A DNA stretch of 47,805 nucleotides, from positions 1 through 47,805 of the forward strand of contig QJWQ01000010.1 of NCBI GenBank assembly GCA_003235325.1. Direction: 5' to 3'. A model generated the notes under the pieces. That model searched no databases. It saw only the letters and a list, made by a program, of their open reading frames with translations, and had not been told where the DNA came from. The translations under genes and the position numbers were made by a program. Positions 7,957 to 16,357 of this stretch are shown here, piece after piece; position 1 is the stretch's first letter, and the number at the start of each line of letters is the position of its first letter. The stretch is from Gammaproteobacteria bacterium. GTDB lineage: Bacteria > Pseudomonadota > Gammaproteobacteria > Pseudomonadales > Porticoccaceae.

Positions 7957-9254
7957 AGATTCTGATGCTGACCAACACCTACAGTCCCCACGTCGGTGGC
8001 GTCGCCAGGTCCGTGGCGGCCTTTAGCGGGGCCTATCGCGAAATGGGACATCAGGTGCTGGTGGTGGCTCCGGAATTTGCCAACCAGCCGCGCAATGAGG
8101 AGGGCGTGGTGCGGATCGCGGCAATCCAGAATTTCAACGGCAGCGACTTTTCCGCGGTATTGCCGGTATCGGGCCTGCTCAGGGATGAACTGGACCGGTT
8201 TCAGCCGGATATCGTTCATGCCCATCATCCCTATCTGCTGGGCATGACCGCCGTGCGGGTCGCCCGCTATCGGCAACTGCCCCTGGTCTTCACCCACCAT
8301 ACCCTCTACGAACAGTACACCCACTATGTACCCGGCGATTCCCCGACCCTGCAGCGCTTCGTCATCGAACTGGCCACCCGCTTTGCCAATCTGGCGGACC
8401 AGGTCTTCGCCCCCAGCGAAAGCATCGCCGCCCTGATGCGCAAACGGGGGGTACACACACCCATGGCGGTGATTCCCACCGGCGTCGCCGTGGACAGGTT
8501 CGCCTCGGGTAATGGTGGCACCTTCAGACAACAGCTGGGGATCGCGCCGGACGCCTTCCTGGTTGGCCATCTGGGGCGCCTGGCGCCGGAAAAAAACCTG
8601 AGTTTCCTCAGCGAATGTCTGATCGATTTTGTCAAAAGGGAAGACCGCGCAGAGGTGCTGATCGTCGGCGTCGGTCCCCTGCAGGCCAGAATCCGCGACC
8701 TGTTCGAAGCCCGGGGGCTCGGTTGCCGCCTGCACCTGGTGGGCAACCTGGAACAGGGCCGGCTGGTGGATGCCTACCACGCCATGGACCTGTTCGCCTT
8801 CGCCTCCCGGAGCGAAACCCAGGGCATGGTGATCACTGAAGCCATGGCGGCGGGTGTGCCGGTGGTGGCCCTGGACGCCAATGGCGTCCGCGACGTGGTC
8901 AGGGATGACTACAACGGCAGGCTGGTGGCATCGACGGCCAGCCGGGCGGATTTCGTGGCTGCGCTGCAATGGTTCAGGAATCTGCCCGGCACCCGGCGGC
9001 AACAGTTTTCCGAGGCGGCGATAGCTACCGCCGGTGATTTTTCCATGGCCGTGACCGCAAGGCGCGCCCTGGATTGTTATCGGAAATTGCTCGACCGGCC
9101 CTATGACGCCAAGGAGGCCCACTACAGTCAGTGGCTGCGTATCCAGGAACTGCTGAAGGCCGAGTGGGAAATCCTTGAGGGGCTGGCCGGTGCCGCGGGG
9201 GCGGCACTGAACCTGTCCGGCGTCAATCCCGGGGGTGCCGGAAAACCGACATGA
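7953..9254 (+). CDS. GT4 glycosyltransferase resembling glucosyl-diacylglycerol synthases
   Basis: A 433-residue GT-B fold transferase. The N-terminal half has the glycine-rich acceptor-side motif TYSPHVGGVARS. The C-terminal half carries GHLGRLAPEKN and the GT4 signature SRSETQGMVITEAMAAGVPVV (shown here with its E-x7-E glutamates), which binds the nucleotide sugar. The motif THHTLYEQYTHYVPG strongly recalls alpha-monoglucosyl-diacylglycerol synthases, in which HTxYExYTHY is typical. Glucosylation of a membrane lipid is therefore a reasonable guess, but other acceptors cannot be excluded. The gene overlaps both neighbours by 4 bases, so it is translationally coupled within the operon. Confidence 0.82.
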   Translation: MKILMLTNTYSPHVGGVARSVAAFSGAYREMGHQVLVVAPEFANQPRNEEGVVRIAAIQNFNGSDFSAVLPVSGLLRDELDRFQPDIVHAHHPYLLGMTAVRVARYRQLPLVFTHHTLYEQYTHYVPGDSPTLQRFVIELATRFANLADQVFAPSESIAALMRKRGVHTPMAVIPTGVAVDRFASGNGGTFRQQLGIAPDAFLVGHLGRLAPEKNLSFLSECLIDFVKREDRAEVLIVGVGPLQARIRDLFEARGLGCRLHLVGNLEQGRLVDAYHAMDLFAFASRSETQGMVITEAMAAGVPVVALDANGVRDVVRDDYNGRLVASTASRADFVAALQWFRNLPGTRRQQFSEAAIATAGDFSMAVTARRALDCYRKLLDRPYDAKEAHYSQWLRIQELLKAEWEILEGLAGAAGAALNLSGVNPGGAGKPT

Positions 9255-11653
9255 TCGGGCGCATCGAAGCCTGGCTACGGCTCTGGCGCCGGCGTTTCAG
9301 CCGCAGTCACTGGCTGGCGCGATTGCTGGGGTTTCATCCCGGGGGCGATGGCGACAACGGCGCTGGCCTGGTGCTGATCCAGATTGACGGCCTGTCCCAC
9401 GAGGAAATCAGCCGGGCTCTGGACGCCGGCGAAATGCCTTTCCTGAAACGGTTGCTGGGCCGGGAACACTACCGGCTGCACCACCACTACTCCGGCGTCC
9501 CCTCCACCACCCCGGCGGTGCAGGCGGAACTGTTTTACGGAGTCCGCGGCGCCGTGCCGGGATTCAGCTTCCGGGAAAAAGTCAGCGGCCGGCTGGTGCG
9601 GATGTATGAGCCCCGGGCCGCCGCACAGGTGGAGCGGGAACTGCAGGCCGCCGGCAACCCGGAACTGCTGGCCGGAGGCAGCTGTTACTCGGGCAATTAC
9701 TGTGGCGGCGCCGCCGAACCCCATTTCTGTCCCGCGGCCCTGGGCTGGGGACCGAGCCTCAGGGAGGCCAACCCCCTGGCGCTGCTGGTCCTGTTCTTCA
9801 GCCACCTGGTCACCCTGGTGCGCGCCGGCCTGCTGATGCTGGTGGAACTGGTGCTGGCCCTGATCGACTGCCTGCGGGGTCTGATCCAGGGCCAGGATAT
9901 TCTCAAGGAGTTGCTGTTCGTGCCCACCCGCGCGGTGATCATCATTCTGCTGCGGGACCTGGTGACCATGGGCGCCAGAATCGACATCGCCCGGGGTTTA
10001 CCGGTCATTCACCTGAATTTTCTCGGCTACGACGAGCAGGCTCACCGGCGCGGCCCCTCGGCCCGATTCGCCCACTGGACCCTGAAGGGTATCGACCGCT
10101 GCATCGCCTCGATCTGGAGAGCGGGCCATGGGGCCTCCCATCGCCATTACGATGTCTGGGTCTACTCCGATCACGGCCAGCAATCCAGCAGATCCTACGC
10201 ATCGGTTCACGGCGAAAGCCTCGATCAACGCCTGGAGCAGACCGTCGCCACCTGGCAGCCAGGGCCACTGCCCCTGCGCTCCACCGGGCAGCAGGGCATG
10301 CAATTGCACCGGGTGCGCCAGTTCGGCGGCCGCAGATTACAGCAGCTGCTGGCCGTGAACCGCAGTAAGAACAACACTGTCGAGACCGCAGAGGCGGAAC
10401 CGGGGCTGGAAGTGGCGGCCCTCGGTCCCGTTGCCCATATCTACTGTCGCAATCTTCCGCACCTGGACCGGGCCGAGCTGGCCCGCCTGTCGGTGACTCA
10501 GGCCGACGTGCCACTGGCGCTCTATCTTGACCACAGCGGCGCTGTCCGCGGCTTTTGCCGGGAGGGCGAAGTCAGCCTGCCGGCGGATGGTCCATGTCTG
10601 CTGGGCCCGGACCACCCCTTCCTCGATGAGGCAATCGACGACCTGATGGCCCTGTGCCACCACCGGGACGCCGGCGAGGTGATCGTTTTCGGCTGGCGGG
10701 CCGGCGAACAGGCTATCAGCTTCGCCGAGGAGAATGGCGCCCATGGCGGTTTCGGCCCCCGTGAGACCAATGCCTTTCTGTTGCTGCCGGACGATATCCC
10801 GGCGCCGGCGGGGGGGCGGGACTACTGGCGGCCAAGGGATATCCATCTCGCCGCCCGGCGTTTTCTCCAGCGCCAGCCAGGGGAAGCCGGGCAGGCACCT
10901 GCGGGCCGGGCCATTCAGTCGAGACCGCTGCGACTGGTAACCTACAACGTTCACAGTTGCATCGGCATGGACGGCAGACTGTCGCCGGAACGCATCGCCC
11001 GGGTTATCGCTCGCTGCGCCCCGGATATCGTCGCCCTGCAGGAACTGGATGTGGGCCGGGGCAGAACCCGGGGTATCGACCAGGCAGCGGTCATTGCCGG
11101 CCTGCTGGACATGGATTTTCAATTTCATCCTGCGATCCATGTGGAGAGCGAGCAATACGGCGACGCCATTCTCTCCCACCTGCCGATGCAGCTGATAAAG
11201 ACCGGCACCCTGCCCGGCCTGGCCAACAGGCCGGGCCTGGAACCCCGGGGTGCTGTCTGGGTCGCCATCGAATTCAACGGCAGGTCCCTGCAGGTGATCA
11301 ATACCCACCTGGGCCTGCTGGGGTCCGAGCGCAGGCTCCAGGCGGCCGCCCTGGCCGGTGACCAGTGGCTCGAGCACCCGGACTGCCGGGGTCCGGTCAT
11401 TGTCTGTGGCGACTTCAATGCCGGGCCCGGTTCCGCCAGCTATCGGCTGTTGAACCAGCGACTGGTGGATGCCCAGGTGGCCTTTGCCAGCCACAAGCCG
11501 CGAGGTACGTTTTTCGGCCGGCTGCCCCGGGCCCGCATCGACCATGTGTTTATCTCGCCGGAAATCGGCGTCACCGATATCGAAATCCCCCGCAGTGAGC
11601 TGGTCATGCTGGCCTCGGATCATCTGCCGCTGGTGACCGAACTGCAGCTCTGA
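9251..11653 (+). CDS. Fusion: type I phosphodiesterase (alkaline phosphatase fold) + EEP phosphatase/nuclease-like domain
   Basis: An 800-residue two-enzyme fusion. Residues about 38-540 are a nucleotide pyrophosphatase/phosphodiesterase-like domain with all expected metal and nucleophile positions: D46 in IQIDG, the Thr of PSTTPA, D and H of YDEQAH, DH of YSDHGQQ, and HGGFGP. A hydrophobic stretch at about 175-215 within it suggests one or two membrane helices. Residues about 559-800 are an endonuclease/exonuclease/phosphatase domain with TYNVHS, LQELD, INTHLG, CGDFNAGP and SDHLPL, also complete. Such pairs could act on phospholipid head groups, sugar phosphates or nucleotides. It is the last gene of the operon, overlapping the GT4 gene by 4 bases. 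I know of no named protein with this architecture. Confidence 0.85.
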   Translation: MIGRIEAWLRLWRRRFSRSHWLARLLGFHPGGDGDNGAGLVLIQIDGLSHEEISRALDAGEMPFLKRLLGREHYRLHHHYSGVPSTTPAVQAELFYGVRGAVPGFSFREKVSGRLVRMYEPRAAAQVERELQAAGNPELLAGGSCYSGNYCGGAAEPHFCPAALGWGPSLREANPLALLVLFFSHLVTLVRAGLLMLVELVLALIDCLRGLIQGQDILKELLFVPTRAVIIILLRDLVTMGARIDIARGLPVIHLNFLGYDEQAHRRGPSARFAHWTLKGIDRCIASIWRAGHGASHRHYDVWVYSDHGQQSSRSYASVHGESLDQRLEQTVATWQPGPLPLRSTGQQGMQLHRVRQFGGRRLQQLLAVNRSKNNTVETAEAEPGLEVAALGPVAHIYCRNLPHLDRAELARLSVTQADVPLALYLDHSGAVRGFCREGEVSLPADGPCLLGPDHPFLDEAIDDLMALCHHRDAGEVIVFGWRAGEQAISFAEENGAHGGFGPRETNAFLLLPDDIPAPAGGRDYWRPRDIHLAARRFLQRQPGEAGQAPAGRAIQSRPLRLVTYNVHSCIGMDGRLSPERIARVIARCAPDIVALQELDVGRGRTRGIDQAAVIAGLLDMDFQFHPAIHVESEQYGDAILSHLPMQLIKTGTLPGLANRPGLEPRGAVWVAIEFNGRSLQVINTHLGLLGSERRLQAAALAGDQWLEHPDCRGPVIVCGDFNAGPGSASYRLLNQRLVDAQVAFASHKPRGTFFGRLPRARIDHVFISPEIGVTDIEIPRSELVMLASDHLPLVTELQL

Positions 11654-11697
11654 TCGGCGCCAGACGGCCTTCGATCCCCCCTCGAGACGAGCAATTC

Positions 11698-11739
11698 TTG
11701 ACTTTGATCAAAATGGTTTTCGGTTGCCGGGCGTTAAAT
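11698..11739 (+). promoter_or_regulatory. FNR class II promoter for the HPF-like gene
   Basis: TTGAC-TTTG-ATCAA at 11698-11711 matches the FNR consensus 9/10. TTAAAT (11734-11739) follows exactly 22 bases after the box, the class II distance, giving a start near 11746 and a leader of about 100 bases. Confidence 0.75.
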
Positions 11740-11848
11740 AAGCGATTGCCCCGGGTCATACGTAGTCTCTCAGGGCTCTTTCACCTTGAAACGCTTTCAT
11801 TTTCAAATTTTCACAGACAAACAGTTTCACATTATAAAAAGGGTGACC

Positions 11849-12415
11849 ATGGAAAAGCCCGTTCAGATCAACTTTGACAATATCGATCATTCCACTGCCA
11901 TCCAGGCCAGCATCGAGAGCGAGTGCAATAAACTCGAACAGTTCTGTCAATCCATCATCGGCTGTGAGGTTACCCTGGGGGCCCAGCGCCAGCGGCAGCA
12001 CCACGGCAATTTCTACGAGATCAGGATTCGACTGACCCTGCCCGAGGCCGAGATAGTCAGCAGTCGCCGGCACCAGGACAAGCTGGCCCGGGAGGCCTCC
12101 TATGCCGCCGTTCAGGACAGCTTTCGCGCGCTACGGCGTCAGCTGGAAGAGCACACCAGAAAACGCCGGCAGCGGGTAAAATTTCATGAGCCTGCCCTGC
12201 AGTTGGGTCGAGTGGCCAATACTCGGGAGAACAGCGACTACGGTGTTATCGAGACCCCGGAACAGCGGCAGATCTATTTTCACCGCAACAGTCTGGTCAA
12301 CGCCGAATTCGATTTGCTGGAACCGGGTGACGAGGTTCGCTTTGTCGAGAAGCAGGGCCTGCGGGGACCACAGGCGAGCACGGTCTACCTCGGGGTAAAG
12401 CACCACGTGCCCTGA
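11849..12415 (+). CDS. HPF/RaiA-like ribosome hibernation factor fused to a cold-shock domain
   Basis: About 188 residues. The N-terminal 100 residues have the HPF/RaiA fold pattern (VQINFDNIDHSTAIQASIESE, then a basic helix with RQLEEHTRKRRQRVK). Residues about 125-188 form a cold-shock domain: YGVIETPEQRQIYFHRNSL, EPGDEVRFVEKQGLRGPQAS. HPF proteins bind the 30S decoding region and silence ribosomes in dormancy; the cold-shock domain could bind rRNA or mRNA. I prefer the ATG at 11849 because AAGGGTG precedes it and the protein then begins MEKPVQINF, as family members do. A start 21 codons earlier is open but poor. An FNR class II promoter lies upstream, which ties ribosome hibernation to oxygen limitation. 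The gene is monocistronic. Confidence 0.85.
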   Translation: MEKPVQINFDNIDHSTAIQASIESECNKLEQFCQSIIGCEVTLGAQRQRQHHGNFYEIRIRLTLPEAEIVSSRRHQDKLAREASYAAVQDSFRALRRQLEEHTRKRRQRVKFHEPALQLGRVANTRENSDYGVIETPEQRQIYFHRNSLVNAEFDLLEPGDEVRFVEKQGLRGPQASTVYLGVKHHVP

Positions 12416-12421
12416 AATTTT

Positions 12422-12443
12422 ATGGTGGCGCTGGCGCCACCAT
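12422..12443. terminator. Hairpin between convergent genes
   Basis: ATGGTGGCGC and GCGCCACCAT form a perfect 10-bp inverted repeat around two bases, 7 bases after the HPF-like stop and 99 bases after the end of the hydrolase gene. On the minus strand it is followed by TAAAATTT, a weak U-tract, so it may end transcription from both sides. Confidence 0.5.
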
Positions 12444-12542
12444 CGGCCGACGGGAAGGATTACAGCATGTACCGGGGCCATGGTCGCCCCGGCACTGACA
12501 ACCTCGGTTTCATTGGGCGGCGCATTGGGCCCGCAGCGGCCG

Positions 12543-13193
12543 TCAGGACTCCGACAGATACCTGACAAACCAGTCGCCGGCCAGTGAGCATACGGCCTCC
12601 AGCTTGCCTGGCTCCTCGAAAAGATGCGTGGCGCCGGGAACAATCGCGATTTCATGAGGGCAGTGGAGCTGTGCCGCTGCCTCCTCGTTGAGTTCAATTA
12701 CCTGCTCATCGTAACCGCCAACAATCAACAGGCTGGGCGCCTGGACCTGTCTCAGGTACTGACCCGCCAAATCAGGCCGACCGCCCCGGGACACCAGGGC
12801 CGTCACTGCCGCCGGACGTTGGGCGGCACCGATCAGCGCTGCGGCGGCACCGGTACTGGCGCCAAACAGGCCGAGTTTTAAACTGTTGAGGGATTTGCGG
12901 CCGGAAAGCCAGTCCAGCACCCCCACCAGGCGTTCGCTCAGCAGGGGAATATTGAACCGGTACTCCCGGGTAAATTCATCGACGCTGTTTTCCCGGGCCG
13001 TGAGCAGATCAAACAGCAGGGTTCCCAGTCCGCGATCGGTCAGATACCGGGCCACCTGCAGGTTGCGGGGACTGAGTCGACTGCTGCCACTGCCGTGAAC
13101 AAAAATCACCAGGCCCGTGGCCCCGGCCGGCAGACACAGGTTTCCTTCCAGGTTGACGCCGGCGGTCTTGATTCTGAGCTGCTGCTCTTCCAT
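12543..13193 (-). CDS. Alpha/beta hydrolase (dienelactone hydrolase-like)
   Basis: A 216-residue cytoplasmic alpha/beta hydrolase. The oxyanion-hole motif is FVHGSGSS (about 31-38), the nucleophile is S113 in GASTG, the acid is the Asp of GGYDEQV, and the base is the His of GATHLFEEP, so the triad is complete. Small hydrolases of this kind are often encoded with phosphoribosyltransferases, CBS and USP proteins in stress-induced clusters; their substrates are unknown. The ATG at 13193 is the natural start. Upstream are a 150-base leader holding five 15-bp tandem repeats and a perfect FNR box with a near-consensus -10 (TTTAAT, 13356-13351) at class II spacing. Confidence 0.87.
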   Translation of the reverse strand: MEEQQLRIKTAGVNLEGNLCLPAGATGLVIFVHGSGSSRLSPRNLQVARYLTDRGLGTLLFDLLTARENSVDEFTREYRFNIPLLSERLVGVLDWLSGRKSLNSLKLGLFGASTGAAAALIGAAQRPAAVTALVSRGGRPDLAGQYLRQVQAPSLLIVGGYDEQVIELNEEAAAQLHCPHEIAIVPGATHLFEEPGKLEAVCSLAGDWFVRYLSES

Positions 13194-13211
13194 GGGTTTG
13201 TCTCTCCCGAT

Positions 13212-13286
13212 TGCCTGTGGTCAGAATGCCTGTAATCTGAGTGCCTGTGGTCTGAGTGCCTGTGGTCTGAGCGCCTGTGGTCTGAC
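13212..13286. repeat. Five tandem 15-bp repeats in the hydrolase leader
   Basis: Five consecutive copies of TGCCTGTGGTCTGAG, two exact and three with one to three changes, fill 13212-13286; a decayed sixth copy may follow. They lie between the predicted transcription start (about 13344) and the ATG (13193) of the hydrolase, so they would be in its 5' untranslated region. A minus-strand frame through them reads as SDHRH repeats but is in a different frame from the hydrolase and is not an extension of it. Confidence 0.9.
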
Positions 13287-13350
13287 AACCTGAACTGTAT
13301 CAAGTCTGCGCTGTCAGACTCGGCGTTATTCGCGAACATCGACCCTTTAC

Positions 13351-13392
13351 ATTAAAAATGGCAATGGCGGCAACCTGCTTGATCCAGATCAA
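13351..13392 (-). promoter_or_regulatory. FNR class II promoter for the hydrolase (box also upstream of mla)
   Basis: TTGAT-CCAG-ATCAA at 13379-13392 is a perfect FNR box. Leftward, TTTAAT (13356-13351) begins 22 bases after it, the class II distance, with a predicted start near 13344. Rightward, TTTGCT at the same distance is a poorer -10, so control of the mla operon by the same box is possible but weaker. Confidence 0.75.
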
Positions 13393-13446
13393 TGACCCGA
13401 GCAGGCGACTCGGTTTTGCTATGGATGCATTCCCGGAGTGAAAGCC

Positions 13447-14274
13447 GTGACCGACCGGACAGCGCCCGATGACAACCTGATCGAAGTCCGCGACCTGCAT
13501 TTCCTTTACGATTCGCGAACCATTCTCGATGGCGTCGATCTCACTATTCCCCGAGGCCGGGTGACGGCCATCATGGGCCCCAGCGGCAGTGGCAAAACCA
13601 CGCTGTTGCGGTTGTTTGCCGGTCAGCTGCGGCCGACCCGGGGCAGTGTCCGCATCGACGGCCGCGAAATCAGCCGCCTGGATCGGGCCGAACTCTTTGT
13701 TGAACGGCGCAGGATGGGAGTGCTGTTCCAGAGCGGCGCCCTGTTTACCGACCTTTCGGTCTATGAAAATGTCGCCTTTCCCCTGCGGGTCCACACCGCC
13801 CTGTCGGAGGCCATGATTCGTGACCTGGTACTGATGAAACTGGAGGCGGTGGGTCTGCGCGGTGCCCGGGATCTGATGCCGGCGGCGCTGTCCGGGGGCA
13901 TGGCCAGGCGCGTGGCCCTGGCCCGGGCCATAATCCTGGACCCGCAACTGATACTCTACGACGAACCCTTCAGTGGCCAGGACCCGATTTCTGTCGGTGT
14001 CCTGTCGGAACTGATTCAACGGCTGAACCGCGCCCTGAACCTGACCAGTGTCATCATTTCCCACAATGTCGGCGAAACCGCCGAGATCGCCGATTACCTC
14101 TATGTCATCACCAAGGGAAAAATTGCCGGCCATGGTCCGACCAAGGTATTGCTGGACAGCGAGGACGCACAGATAAGGCAATTCATGCGCGGCCTGCCGG
14201 ACGGACCGGTACCCTTTCATTATCCCGCTCCGGATTTTCCTTCGGACCTGGGTCTGGGAGCGACTTCATGCTGA
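13447..14274 (+). CDS. mlaF: Mla-type ABC transporter ATPase
   Basis: About 275 residues; the ATPase of the MlaFEDB inner-membrane complex that moves phospholipids between the inner membrane and the periplasmic carrier MlaC. Walker A is GPSGSGKTT, the Q-loop region is VLFQSGALF as in MlaF proteins, the signature is [15 protein letters not shown], and Walker B is [12 protein letters not shown] (the family's D-P-x-S after the Glu), followed by the switch His in IISHNVGE. Two GTG codons are open at 13438 and 13447; GGAG stands 8 bases before the second, which I chose. The stop overlaps the mlaE start by 7 bases. It heads mlaFEDCB. Confidence 0.92.
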   Translation: MTDRTAPDDNLIEVRDLHFLYDSRTILDGVDLTIPRGRVTAIMGPSGSGKTTLLRLFAGQLRPTRGSVRIDGREISRLDRAELFVERRRMGVLFQSGALFTDLSVYENVAFPLRVHTALSEAMIRDLVLMKLEAVGLRGARDLMPAALSGGMARRVALARAIILDPQLILYDEPFSGQDPISVGVLSELIQRLNRALNLTSVIISHNVGETAEIADYLYVITKGKIAGHGPTKVLLDSEDAQIRQFMRGLPDGPVPFHYPAPDFPSDLGLGATSC

Positions 14275-15050
14275 ATCGCATCGCGAAACTCGGCAGTGGC
14301 GGCATCAACACCCTGGGCAGCCTCGGAAGGGCCGGGATTCTCTGGGGCATGGCCCTGTGGAGCCCCCCGGACTGGCGCAACGGTCCGAGACTGCTTGCCC
14401 AGCAACTCTACAGTGTCGGGGTTCTGTCCCTGCTGATCGTCGTGGTCTCCGGCCTCTTTGTCGGCATGGTGCTGGCCCTCCAGGGCTATAACGTGCTGGT
14501 GCGCTTTGGCGCGGTGGAGGCCCTGGGCCAGGGCGTATCCCTGACCCTGGTGCGGGAACTGGGGCCGGTCATGGCCGCCCTGCTGTTCGCCGGCAGGGCC
14601 GGTTCGGCGCTGACTGCCGAAATCGGCCTGATGAAAGCCACGGAGCAGCTTGCCGCATTGGAAATGATCGGCATCGACCCCCTGCGCCGCATTGTGCGCC
14701 CCCGGCTCTGGGCCGGAATCCTGTCGATGCCGCTGCTGGCCCAGCTTTTTAACGTGGTGGCCATCTGGGGCTCGGTGCTGATTGGCGTCGACTGGCTCGG
14801 CATCGATGCCGGCGCCTACTGGGGCAACATGCAGGACACCCTGAAATTCAGGGAAGATATTGTCAACGGCCTGATCAAGTCGGTTGTGTTTGGCGCCCTG
14901 GTCACCTGGATTGCGGTTTACCAGGGATATGACGCGGTACCTACCGCAGAGGGTATCAGCCGCGCCACCACCCGCACCGTGGTCTATGCTTCCCTGGCGG
15001 TGCTGGGCATGGATTTTGTGCTCACCGCCCTGATGTTTGGAGTTTATTGA
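14268..15050 (+). CDS. mlaE: Mla-type ABC transporter permease
   Basis: A 260-residue membrane permease. Family landmarks are [60 protein letters not shown] (split here by its conserved R-E-L-G-P and G-R-x-G-S), and [16 protein letters not shown], the coupling-helix region contacted by MlaF. About five to six membrane helices are visible. It forms the dimeric core of the lipid transporter. It overlaps mlaF, and mlaD begins directly after its stop. Confidence 0.93.
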   Translation: MLNRIAKLGSGGINTLGSLGRAGILWGMALWSPPDWRNGPRLLAQQLYSVGVLSLLIVVVSGLFVGMVLALQGYNVLVRFGAVEALGQGVSLTLVRELGPVMAALLFAGRAGSALTAEIGLMKATEQLAALEMIGIDPLRRIVRPRLWAGILSMPLLAQLFNVVAIWGSVLIGVDWLGIDAGAYWGNMQDTLKFREDIVNGLIKSVVFGALVTWIAVYQGYDAVPTAEGISRATTRTVVYASLAVLGMDFVLTALMFGVY

Positions 15051-15515
15051 ATGGTATCCCGCTGGATCGAAATCGCTGTCGGAATCTTTATTCTCATCGG
15101 CATCCTGGCCCTGGTCTTTCTCGCCTTTCAGGTCAGCGGCCTTCGCCAGGAATTCAATCCCGACACCACCTACCGGCTGCAGGCCGAATTCAACAACGTC
15201 GCCGGCCTCAAGCGCCGGTCCAAGGTCATGATAGCCGGTGTCCAGGTGGGCCAGGTGGAGAACATCCGTATCGACCCGATCTCCGTCCGCGCCCGGGTCG
15301 ATATGCTGATCAACCGGGATATTGATTTCCTCAGCGAGGACACCATCGCCGCCATCCAGACGGCAGGGATACTGGGGGAAAAATACATCGCCCTGTCTCC
15401 CGGCGGCGCCGAGGAAACTCTCCACGACGGCGACCAAATAAGGGATACCCAGTCGGCCCTGGTGCTGGAAGAGCTGGTGGGCAAAATCCTGTCGAGGATG
15501 ATCACTAAACCATGA
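15051..15515 (+). CDS. mlaD: MCE-domain periplasmic subunit of the Mla transporter
   Basis: 154 residues. An N-terminal membrane anchor (about 5-27) is followed by one MCE domain (about 38-115) with YRLQAEFNNVAGLKRRSKV and the typical VMIAGVQVGQVENI. MlaD hexamerises into a ring through which lipids pass between MlaE and MlaC. The conserved segment GILGEKYIAL and the C-terminal SALVLEELVGKIL, which packs on MlaE in E. coli, are both present. The length matches the short gammaproteobacterial form. Start and stop codons abut mlaE and overlap mlaC. Confidence 0.93.
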   Translation: MVSRWIEIAVGIFILIGILALVFLAFQVSGLRQEFNPDTTYRLQAEFNNVAGLKRRSKVMIAGVQVGQVENIRIDPISVRARVDMLINRDIDFLSEDTIAAIQTAGILGEKYIALSPGGAEETLHDGDQIRDTQSALVLEELVGKILSRMITKP

Positions 15516-16357
15516 ATATTACAACCTTGAAGGCCCTCTCCGTGACAGTGCTGATGCTGAAAGCCCCGTTGAACAGCCTGCTGGTGCCGGCCCTGTCGGC
15601 CTTTAAAGCCACGCTGCTTAAAGCCACGCTCCTGAAAGGCCTCGTGGCCAGTAGCATGGGGCCGCTTGCATGGTTCGTGGCCGCCTTGACCCTGACGGCG
15701 GCGCCCGGGAGCGGCGGTGCCGACCAACAGGCGTCCGGCAACGAGCAGCAATCGGCCTACCAGCGGGTGGTGACAGCCACCAGGGACCTGCTCACCATCG
15801 CCGAGGGCGGCAGGGAGACCTTTGACCGGGACCCGGAGGCCTATTACCGGCAGATAGACAATATGGTCGGCCAACTGGTGGACGTCGAGCGCTTCAGCCG
15901 CAGCGTCATGGCCAACTACGCCAGTGTCCAGCGTTACCGGGCGCTGACATCCGAGGCGGAAAAACGCGCTTTCCTGGCCCGGGTCGATCGCTTTGGCGCC
16001 ATCATCAGACAAACACTGATCCACACCTATGCCAGGGCACTGCTGGGATTTGACGGCCTGCAACTGGAAACCCTGCCGCCGCCGGCGGCCGGGGAAGGCA
16101 AGCCGGACTACGCCAGAATCGATCAGAAAATCCACCGGCAGAACGGCGCACCACACCTGGTCAACTACTACCTGCACCGGGACCCGGACGGGCAATGGCT
16201 GGTCTACAACATCGCCGTCGACGGCATCAATATCGGCCATATCTTTCGCACCCAGTTTGCCGAAGCTGTCGAAGAGAACGGCGGCGATGTCGACAAAGCC
16301 ATCGATAACTGGCAACTGTTACAACACCCCATTGCCGACAGTCAGGGTGAGTCGTGA
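15512..16357 (+). CDS. mlaC: Mla periplasmic phospholipid carrier (MlaC/Ttg2D family)
   Basis: 281 residues. The mature part (from about residue 75) is a MlaC domain: RDPEAYYRQIDNMVGQLVD, VERFSRSVMANYA, FLARVDRFGAIIRQTLIHTYARALLGF and a C-terminal WLVYNIAVDGINIGHIFRTQF. MlaC shuttles phospholipids across the periplasm. The N-terminus is unusually long: a classical signal peptide (MGPLAWFVAALTLTAAPGSGGA) starts only at about residue 49, preceded by hydrophobic sequence holding a 15-bp tandem repeat. The ATG at 15512 overlaps the mlaD stop (ATGA), while the internal ATG at 15656 has no clear ribosome binding site, so either start is possible. Confidence 0.88.
   Translation: MNITTLKALSVTVLMLKAPLNSLLVPALSAFKATLLKATLLKGLVASSMGPLAWFVAALTLTAAPGSGGADQQASGNEQQSAYQRVVTATRDLLTIAEGGRETFDRDPEAYYRQIDNMVGQLVDVERFSRSVMANYASVQRYRALTSEAEKRAFLARVDRFGAIIRQTLIHTYARALLGFDGLQLETLPPPAAGEGKPDYARIDQKIHRQNGAPHLVNYYLHRDPDGQWLVYNIAVDGINIGHIFRTQFAEAVEENGGDVDKAIDNWQLLQHPIADSQGES
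15603..15647 (+). repeat. 15-bp tandem repeat in the 5' part of mlaC
   Basis: TTAAAGCCACGCTGC (15603-15617) and TTAAAGCCACGCTCC (15618-15632) differ at one base, and a decayed third unit follows to 15647. In frame they encode two KATLL units in the unusual N-terminal extension of MlaC. Confidence 0.85.

Noticed and set aside
12422-12443. Strong rho-independent terminator on the plus strand for the HPF-like gene
   Set aside because: The hairpin is perfect but has no T-run on the plus-strand side, so I list it only as a convergent hairpin with moderate confidence.
13106-13339. Minus-strand frame with SDHRH pentapeptide repeats upstream of the hydrolase
   Set aside because: It is in a different frame from the hydrolase, overlaps its coding region, and its protein content is only the translation of the 15-bp DNA repeats.
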